A stretch of 64,000 nucleotides of DNA, taken from the NCBI RefSeq assembly GCF_001723175.1, contig NC_064651.1, positions 3,782,001-3,846,000 of the forward strand, read 5' to 3'. This stretch comes from Penicillium oxalicum. Its lineage: Eukaryota > Ascomycota > Eurotiomycetes > Eurotiales > Aspergillaceae. The notes under the pieces are model-generated. The model was not told the origin of the DNA. It ran no database searches and saw nothing but the letters and a program-made list of their open reading frames with translations. Made by a program: the position numbers and the translations under genes. Positions 57,605-64,000 of the stretch are shown here, in pieces. How positions within the stretch are numbered: the stretch's first letter is position 1; the number at the start of each line of letters is the position of its first letter.

Positions 57605-60153
57605 CTATTTCCGATTCAAAAAGGGATGCTTGAGCGCCTCGGCGGGGGTGCAGCGTTTCTCCGGGTTCAAGGTCAGACACTTATCCAAAAAGTCGACAAA
57701 AAGCGTCAAATCTTTTGCATCCGCATCCGACATTCCCCGCGTGCCTTTGCCCATCAGCCGGCTTTTCAGATCACGGGTGGGCTTCTTAAAGTCCACGATG
57801 CGAGTCACAGGACGGCCGGTCAATTTGTCTTCTTCCGCGCTGTGGAAATTGAGCATCTCGTCAAAGTGCATGTGAGCGAGGGAGCCCCGTCGCAGCAACT
57901 TGGGGGGGTATTTGCCACGACACTCCATAATCGACTTGAGCATCTGGTTGTTGTTGCGACCCGTAAAGAGAATTTTGCCCGTGTAAAGTTCAAACAGAGT
58001 ACAACCAATGGACCAGACGTCAATGGCAAAGTCGTAAGGAATGCCCAAGATAATCTCCGGGGCCCGATAGAAACGACTGACAAGGTAAGGGGTAATCTCG
58101 TTGTCCGAGGCTGGAGAGGCAGAGCCCAAATCGCAAACCTTCAAGATGTTGCGCTGTTCGTTCACCAGCAGGTTATCGGGTTTCGTCCAGCGTGCAGGAT
58201 GTTACACTGCGGAGAAGGCTCAACCCAAGGAAGATTTGCTGCGCATAGGCCCGGATGGCTCTCAAGTTCAAGCCCACATCCCGTCCAAACTTCTTCAGCA
58301 CCTCACGCAGGTTCATGCTGAGATTCTCAAAGACCATGCAGAGGTGGCCCTTGTGGTCAAAGTAGCGGATGAACTTGATGACGTGCTTCTTGTCCTCGGG
58401 GTCGGCCTCGTGCAGTTGCTCCAGGATTCCAATCTCCTTCATACCTGCCTTGCGCATCGTATCGTTTTGACGGATGATTTTGATAGCAACTACAGTCTCC
58501 GTTACCGAATCGGTAGCTCGCACCACGGAGGAGAACATTCCTCTCCCCAGATTTTGCGTGACATGATACCTTCCGTTGATCAACTCGCCGAGTCGTACCT
58601 TGTAGTAGCCTTCAGGGTCGTCCCAATTGTCCATCATGCTGATGTCCAACTCCTGTGGCTGGGGCACGGCAGTAGCCGATGCGTGAGCAGGCTGTCCATG
58701 AGCGGGTTCCTCGGCAAACATGTCATCGTCATCTTCGGCAAACATATCGTACGGATCTTTAGCTGTGGCGGTGGCGGGAGCTTGTTGAGGTGCAGTGTCT
58801 GGCAAGAGAATGTCCTGCCTCGTGGCCTGTGTCTCATCATAAGCAGTGGATGACACCTCCCCATTTGTCAAATTGGCCGCGCCGGCTTTTTCACGTTCCT
58901 GCTTAGTATCTAGCATGGGGTCATAGTCCGCAGCAGAAGGCTCATCCTTCTCGGCCCCATCGGTAGGTGCAGAGGAGTTGACTAAATCCGCATCTTTGCT
59001 AATGGTGAAATCGGAGAGAGCGTCTCCAATCTGCTCACTAGGAGTGTTTGGTGCAGGGGAAAGTTGAGGAGAGCCTGTGGGAAGAGATTGGGATCCATTA
59101 GCTCCTTGAAAACGGTTGTGCCAGGGGGGTAGGAGTGTGCGACATACTGGGACTCCCCTGTGTGCTTGTGTCCGTCGGCTCCGTCCCGGTTGTCGATGAA
59201 TCCGTCTCGCCGCCGGGAACCTGCAGAGCCTTGAGATGCATTGGACTCGCTTGACTGCGGTACTTGGCTTTGATCGCTTCACGCCGTCTACGACGAGCCT
59301 CCACGGCAGCCGCCTCGTCCATGGGCTCGGCTGGCTGCGAGTCTTCTGTCGATTCTGCCATTCGGGTATCCACACTATTGACGAGAAATTTAGCTTCGAG
59401 TGACACGCAACAAGCGGACCGAGGTGAAATGACCTACTCATCGGCAAAGTGCGCCCGTTTCGGGGGGGCTTGCTGCATCTGATTCTCGTGTGTTTCAGCA
59501 CCAACCACTGGTTTCCGAGTGCCTGTTGGGGTCTTTCCTCTTGCGCTCACAGCCTGGTCCGCATTCGACCACCGCTTGGTGTCTCCAACGGCTCTTGCGC
59601 CACCCACATGCGGTGTCGAGTCGTCGTACTGCTTAGGTTTTCTGACTTCACGATAAGGGGATCGACTACGGGTGCGTGGTCGCTTTTCCCTGCGACGATC
59701 GTAGTCATCTGTATACTGAAGGCTACCACCATAGCTCTCCTCGCGATCGTAATCATGGTATGACTTCAGCCGGCGAGGGGGGGCGTTGCGATCATATGAC
59801 CGGTCATCGTGTCGCGACCCGTACCGGCGGGACGGGGGCTCTTGTCGAGGGCGCCGATCATGAGGTCCGTCGTAGTCGTCATCGTGTCTGCGCTTCGAGC
59901 CTCGACTGTCATGGTAGGGCGAACGTGAGCGGGATCTGGATCTCGTCCACGATCTGCGTCGTCGTGGCGATCTGCTGCCTCTCAGCGATCCGGGAGATCT
60001 CCGTGCCGAGGAAGAACTATCTCTGGGGGGACGGTCAACGCTGGTGCCATTAAGAGGAGGTTTTGACGCAGTTGCCTTCATCTCTGAGCCTGATTCAATA
60101 ATCTCACCCTCAGAAACGGTCGATGGAGACCTCGAGCGATTGCGAGACGCCAT
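57605..60153 (-). CDS. prp4: Prp4-type splicing kinase (PRPF4B family) with a disrupted catalytic loop
   Basis: Nuclear CMGC kinase that phosphorylates spliceosomal proteins. Exons 59438-60153, 59148-59374 and 57605-59074 with introns of 63 and 73 bp. Start MASRNRSRSPSTVSEGE; residues 1-240 are an Arg/Ser-rich domain (SRSRSRSPYHDSR) typical of Prp4. The kinase region reads LGRGMFSSVVRAT, VVAIKIIRQND, CMVFENLSMNLREVLKKFG, then VCDLGSAS, YLVSRFYRAPEIILGIPYD and NPEKRCTPAEALKHPF. Between FLGLSLLR and LLVNEQRN the sequence of the catalytic loop (expected form NILHADLKPDN) is interrupted at about 58184-58211: one base seems lost before TGTAAC and the Asp-Leu codons are scrambled, net -2, so the frame stops at 58173. 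Exons total 2413 nt, two short of a multiple of three. Error or true loss is open. Confidence 0.85.
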
Positions 60154-60945
60154 TTGGTCGACCGTAACGTTGTCTGAAACAAGATTTATGATCAAAGGGC
60201 GGTGTTCCAGTTGGCTGCTCCTACGTTGATCTTTTCAACGGTGCTCTTGTTGCCTTTTTTTTCTTTTCTGACTGGCCCCGGGGCAAGGCTTGAGTGAGAA
60301 GTCGCGAGTTAGCTAAAGCTTTTCGAAATGCGATAAGAATCGGCTGGGAGACGTGAAAGTCCAACCGGCTGAAGAAGCCTGCCTTTACACCCAAGACTGG
60401 CAGCCACCACGGACAAAGCCTTTTGTTTCGGTGAAAAGTCAAGACTGGAAATGCGATAGTATGGGGAAACGTGAGAGACCGACGTGAGTACTTGAAGAGA
60501 TGAAGCTGGAAGAAGTGGTCATTGCGAGAGTCTGGCCAAAGACGCGGACCTGTCTTATCGCATCAGGCAGGCGGTATGAAGCGCATTAGTGAAACCGTCC
60601 GCGCTTTCTCTCTCGTGACTAACATGATGAGGGTTATAAGTTGGTACTGCCTATTGTAGTAGCTCTGAGGTGTATTTACTAGTCAATCATCATCACTTCA
60701 ATATAGGCCGGGTCATATCCTCGAGATCCAATAAATTTGTCTCGCCGTGCATAACTGACAACAACATCGCTGGTCATAGTGCAGAAAAAGAGGCTCAGGA
60801 GGGTATTACAATTGACATCGCCGCCCCTGAAGGGAACTTGGATCGCTCGCTAGGAAACGCTGAAAAAAGAGGAGGAAAATGCAAGATGAGGAAGGCCAAA
60901 TCAAAATCACGACCACGAGTCTTCTTCCTTTGAGTAGGTGACCGT
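60154..60945. other. Intergenic, promoter side of prp4
   Basis: About 790 bp between the prp4 start and the stop of the next minus-strand gene. No gene seen. Confidence 0.45.
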
Positions 60946-62533
60946 TTAGCTCGTAACTCGCTTGACCCACAAATTACTGCCATCACCGTTGTTCTCTCGT
61001 TCGTCCAATCTTCTCCACGCGCGAGTGACCTTTAAGCCAAGCTCATGCTCCTCGCGCTTGATCTCTGCAATTTCATTTTCAATGCTTTGAACGCTGCGCT
61101 TCACCTCGGCCTTGGCGGCGAGATCGTACACGGTTGATGTTGGCTGGATGACTCGTGTCAATTCGCGGATCACCGTCTCCAAGTTGAATCTGCGCTTTGC
61201 GAGCTCATCCCGTCGCGCCTCAAGCACCTCAATCCGGCCCAGGGTGTCCTTGGGAGCATCACTCGACACGGTTTGGGCAGCTATTGTTGAGGTGGGCGAC
61301 GCCTTCGGGGCAATCGGCTTTCGTACGGGTTTTTTTGACGTCGGCGGCATCGCAATGGGGACCGGGCGTCGGCGTGACATGATTGAGTCCGCGCGATCAT
61401 CAGTGACCTCCGATTCTCCAATGTCTCGTTCATGAGAGCTGTGATTTCGACGGGGGTTATCGTCGGCGGCATCCATGGCGGTCACAGACACGGCGGGTTG
61501 AGGTGTATCTGTCTCGGCCTCGGTCGACAGCAGAAATCCCTCGGCTGTATCGATGATGGGCAGAGGTTCTAGTCGAGGAGAAGAAGCCTTGCTCGTACTC
61601 TCGGTGACCTGTTTGGCCGGGTAGGATTTGGAAGGTCCAGCAGTAATTGTGGTCACCACGGTTGGCACGAAGCCAAGGTTGGCATCCTGCGGCGGGGAAA
61701 ATGTATCCCGCCTGGCGTGCTGTACAAAGGGCATGCTTTGTGCTGCGGATCTTGAACCGTATTGGGATGAGTCGGGCTCGTTCCGAGAACGGCTAGGAAT
61801 TCGACTTCGTCCCTGCTCGTGCTTCTTCTTCGGTTGTAACTGCTCACGACCCCAATTCAGGAGATTGGTAGCGTGAGAACCGGACGGCTTGTGGAAACCC
61901 TGGTGACGTGGCCGAGCCTGACCCTGCCATCCTGCAATGCTCTTGACTGAACCATTTGCCTGCACTCCGGTAGGTACATTGCGTGTCGGAGTGGTGGACG
62001 GGAACTGAGTCGGCAGAGGCGCCTCGTGCGCAAGCTTTTCCCGCGATGGCCGTGAGCTTACCGTAGGAGCTGGGACTGGGGCGCCGAGTTTATGGTTGGG
62101 CGCGCTGAATGCATCCTGAAAATACTCTGACCTGAGGTCGTCATCACCCAGGGATGAGACAGAAAAACTGCCTGCACTGTCGCGAGCACGTGGGCCAAGC
62201 TCAGGCGAGATGGCCGGAGACACACTAGAGTCTTCCAGCTTGTCCTCGTGGTTGTTCTTCGCCAGCGGCAGAGCGGCGGTGGCATTTGTACCACTTGCTG
62301 GTCCGCTTGGCTCGCTAAGTAGATGTAATGTCAGTGATTTAACTTTGACCGTCTCAGAACCGTAGCCGGATAGCAGAGGTTGAGAGGACATACGATGGCA
62401 ACTTGGGTAATTGCTTGACATACTGGTGTGTGAGCGGGTGATCCGCAAAGGACATGTGAATCCCTGACGTCGTTCCCGCTACTGTGGAGTTGTCGGTCGG
62501 TTGACGCGACTTGAAGGGTGTTTTGGACCACAT
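60946..62533 (-). CDS. Uncharacterised protein, disordered with C-terminal coiled coil
   Basis: Exons 62394-62533 and 60946-62314; the 79-bp intron (GTATGT...CTTAG) joins in phase to 502 residues. Start MWSKTPFKSRQPTD at 62533. I do not recognise a named family. The first 45 residues include HMSFADHPLTHQYVKQLPKL, which looks conserved. Then comes a long Ser/Pro/Arg-rich disordered stretch with many potential phosphosites (GSFSVSSLGDDDLRSEYF, SRIPSRSRNEP, MSRRRPVPIAMPP). The last 110 residues are helical, heptad-like and charged (GRIEVLEARRDELAKRRFNL, VQSIENEIAEIKREEHELGL, AWRRLDERENNG), a probable coiled coil. Such an arrangement suits a scaffold, but no function can be assigned. Confidence 0.75.
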
Positions 62534-63857
62534 TTTCGCTCGTATGGAAGACAATTTTCAAGTTGATGCAAGTCGGGGGTCGAGGCTTCTTCTTGAAATC
62601 ACCGATGCCAGCAACAGGCCGGGGGACTGTGTCCTTTGTCTTGGTCTGGAAAAGAAAACAAAGAGTTCACAAGTGTCAGTTGACCAGCCTGAACAGGTCC
62701 AACCGAGTCAGTGCGACAAACTGGACCAACCAATCCTTTTGGATCCCGTAACGACTACTGAAGATGTACTGGATGAAGGTGCTGGAGGCAACTCGATCTC
62801 TTGACTCGGAAACAGAGAGACCAGGTGTCACGGGTCCCCGTCCAACATGAGCGAGAGTGGCAGAGTGTCCGAGTGGAGGACGGATGAATGGGAAGAGAGA
62901 GAAAAAAGTCCATTTTCATGTATTATCCTAGGGCAGCACTCTGAGAACCCAACCCAACATCAACCGGCTTTCAGGTGGTAGGCGCCAACGGGAAATTGGG
63001 GGCGATGATCAGGTGGAGTGGCTTCATGGAGCTTTTTCTTTAACAAACTAACCGCTAGAGGGGGATGGAGCTGGAACGTCCAACGGACTAGATTGGATTA
63101 TTAGGTGGGAGAACCACGTCTGCTGGGGACCGAGAGCGACACTGTGTTTGAGGAGCGGGTAAGACGAGATTAGATCGTGTTTCATGTTTGTCGCGCCTGG
63201 GATCGATCCCGAAGACCGCAGGATTCGTTCGAGCCGAGTCGAGTTGGGTGCCGTTCACGTTAAAGGGGAAACCAGTATTCTAAGGGGTGATCATACCATA
63301 GGGACATCTTTATTCTGGTCTAAGCCAGCCGTTTCACATCGAGGGATCTGTATCTCACGGGTCCGTCACCTAAGCTATTTGCACAGAAGGCACTAGCGGC
63401 GTGGCATCATTTCTGTTATGCCTCACCCTGTCGGTCGTCGAGGATCCACGGCTGCGACGGATCAACACGCCCCACGCAGACCACACCCGTCACGCACAAC
63501 TTGACACATAGCTACACCTGGAGATTCTGTGCCACCGACACAGGTTAGTAGCTAGCAGCTACTAGAAGTAAAGAGTAGTGTCTACTTCATCCTACTGTAG
63601 ATAATGTTTCCATATATAGTCACAGACCTGGGAACCCATATCCCACTCTAATGTATCCGAGTTTGTCCCTCATAATCTCCGGTCATCACGTGGCGTGAGG
63701 GGATGGAGTCCACCCGTTGTAGCCGTCGATGTCATCTTCCTTTATTCTCCACAGCTTCCACTTGACGGACCTCTCCAACGCGGTCCCAATACAATAACTT
63801 CAGTTCACCTCCACTTCCAAAAGCGACCCGTTCTTTTTTTTCCAATTCCAACCGAAG
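62534..63857. promoter_or_regulatory. Divergent intergenic region at the right end
   Basis: 1.3 kb between two divergent genes. The pyrimidine-rich part (CTTCC, TTCTTTTTTTTCC) at 63738-63850 just before the ATG at 63858 looks like a fungal core promoter or leader. A TGTCCGAGTGG-like box near 62867 resembles a tRNA A box but has no matching B box. Confidence 0.4.
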
Positions 63858-64000
63858 ATGGCTACTCCCGGTAAATCCAACCCCCCCTCCAAAACTTCCA
63901 CAACCAGAATCTCAATCGTCACGAATCTCAAAGCTGATGCGTGACCAATACTCACTAGGTCAAACCGGATCATCCGAGCCCCAAGCCGAAGTGTCAGTCC
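63858..64000 (+). CDS. Start of a further gene (partial, unidentified)
   Basis: ATG at 63858 in good context (CGAAGATGGC) after a pyrimidine-rich leader. Exon 1, 63858-63870 (ATG-GCT-ACT-CCC-G), meets a donor GTAAAT. An intron of 88 bp ends CTCACTAG at 63958, and exon 2 continues in frame as GQTGSSEPQAEVSV to the window edge. Only about 18 residues are visible, too few to name a product. A very short first coding exon is common in this genome. Confidence 0.55.

Noticed and set aside
62855..62930. Possible tRNA-Ser/Leu-like element (TGTCCGAGTGG box)
   Set aside because: No matching B box (GGTTCRANYCC) or acceptor pairing downstream.

Overview
The window is nuclear DNA of a filamentous ascomycete. 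Genes lie about 3 kb apart on both strands, and most are split by short GT-AG introns (53-120 bp) with CTRAC-type branch sites. The proteins look most like Aspergillus/Penicillium (Eurotiales) proteins. That placement is inferred from family resemblance, not from a search.

Layout. 1-2342 (-): VPS35 retromer subunit, 3' end cut off. 2343-5225: no gene seen. 5226-7623 (-): mitochondrial acetolactate synthase, with two perfect TGA(C/G)TCA amino-acid-control sites upstream. 9648-11336 (+): galactokinase. 11836-13122 (-) and 13562-16024 (+): RNase H2 subunit B and MCM10, a divergent DNA-replication pair. 17204-18759 (-): uncharacterised nuclear-type protein. 19367-20163 (+): DASH subunit Duo1. 20507-21256 (+): DUF4870/Tic20-like membrane protein. 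22308-25674 (-): Cdc15/Imp2/Hof1-type F-BAR-SH3 protein. 26553-26909 (-): small secreted protein. 27847-30149 (-): TFIIIC subunit Tfc6. 31780-32889 (+): DUF1749 hydrolase. 33168-33969 (-): DPM1. 34250-35801 (+): TRAPPC12-like. 36047-37072 (-): CSN8/PSMD8-like. 37675-38634 (+): haemolysin-III/adiponectin-receptor-like membrane protein. 40158-41526 (+): Zn2Cys6 regulator. 42176-43527 (+): SDR reductase. 45108-46579 (-): Ran1-type kinase. 46580-57604: gene desert of about 11 kb. 57605-60153 (-): Prp4 kinase. 60946-62533 (-): unknown coiled-coil protein. 63858-64000 (+): first exons of a further gene.

Most genes are unrelated housekeeping functions: trafficking, replication, mitosis, septation, Pol III transcription, splicing and primary metabolism. 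No secondary-metabolite cluster, CRISPR array, virus or intact transposon was seen. The C6 regulator and the SDR stand alone.

Two things stand out. First, the MCM10 start codon appears to be assembled by splicing (A|TG across a 63-bp intron), and the same join creates a three-codon upstream ORF whose stop overlaps the start. Second, three otherwise well-conserved genes between 42 and 58 kb (SDR, Ran1-like kinase, Prp4 kinase) each carry an apparent frameshift. These flank or border the gene-empty, homopolymer-rich stretch, while all the genes I could model in the first 42 kb are intact. This may be a local drop in consensus quality or real decay; the sequence alone cannot decide.
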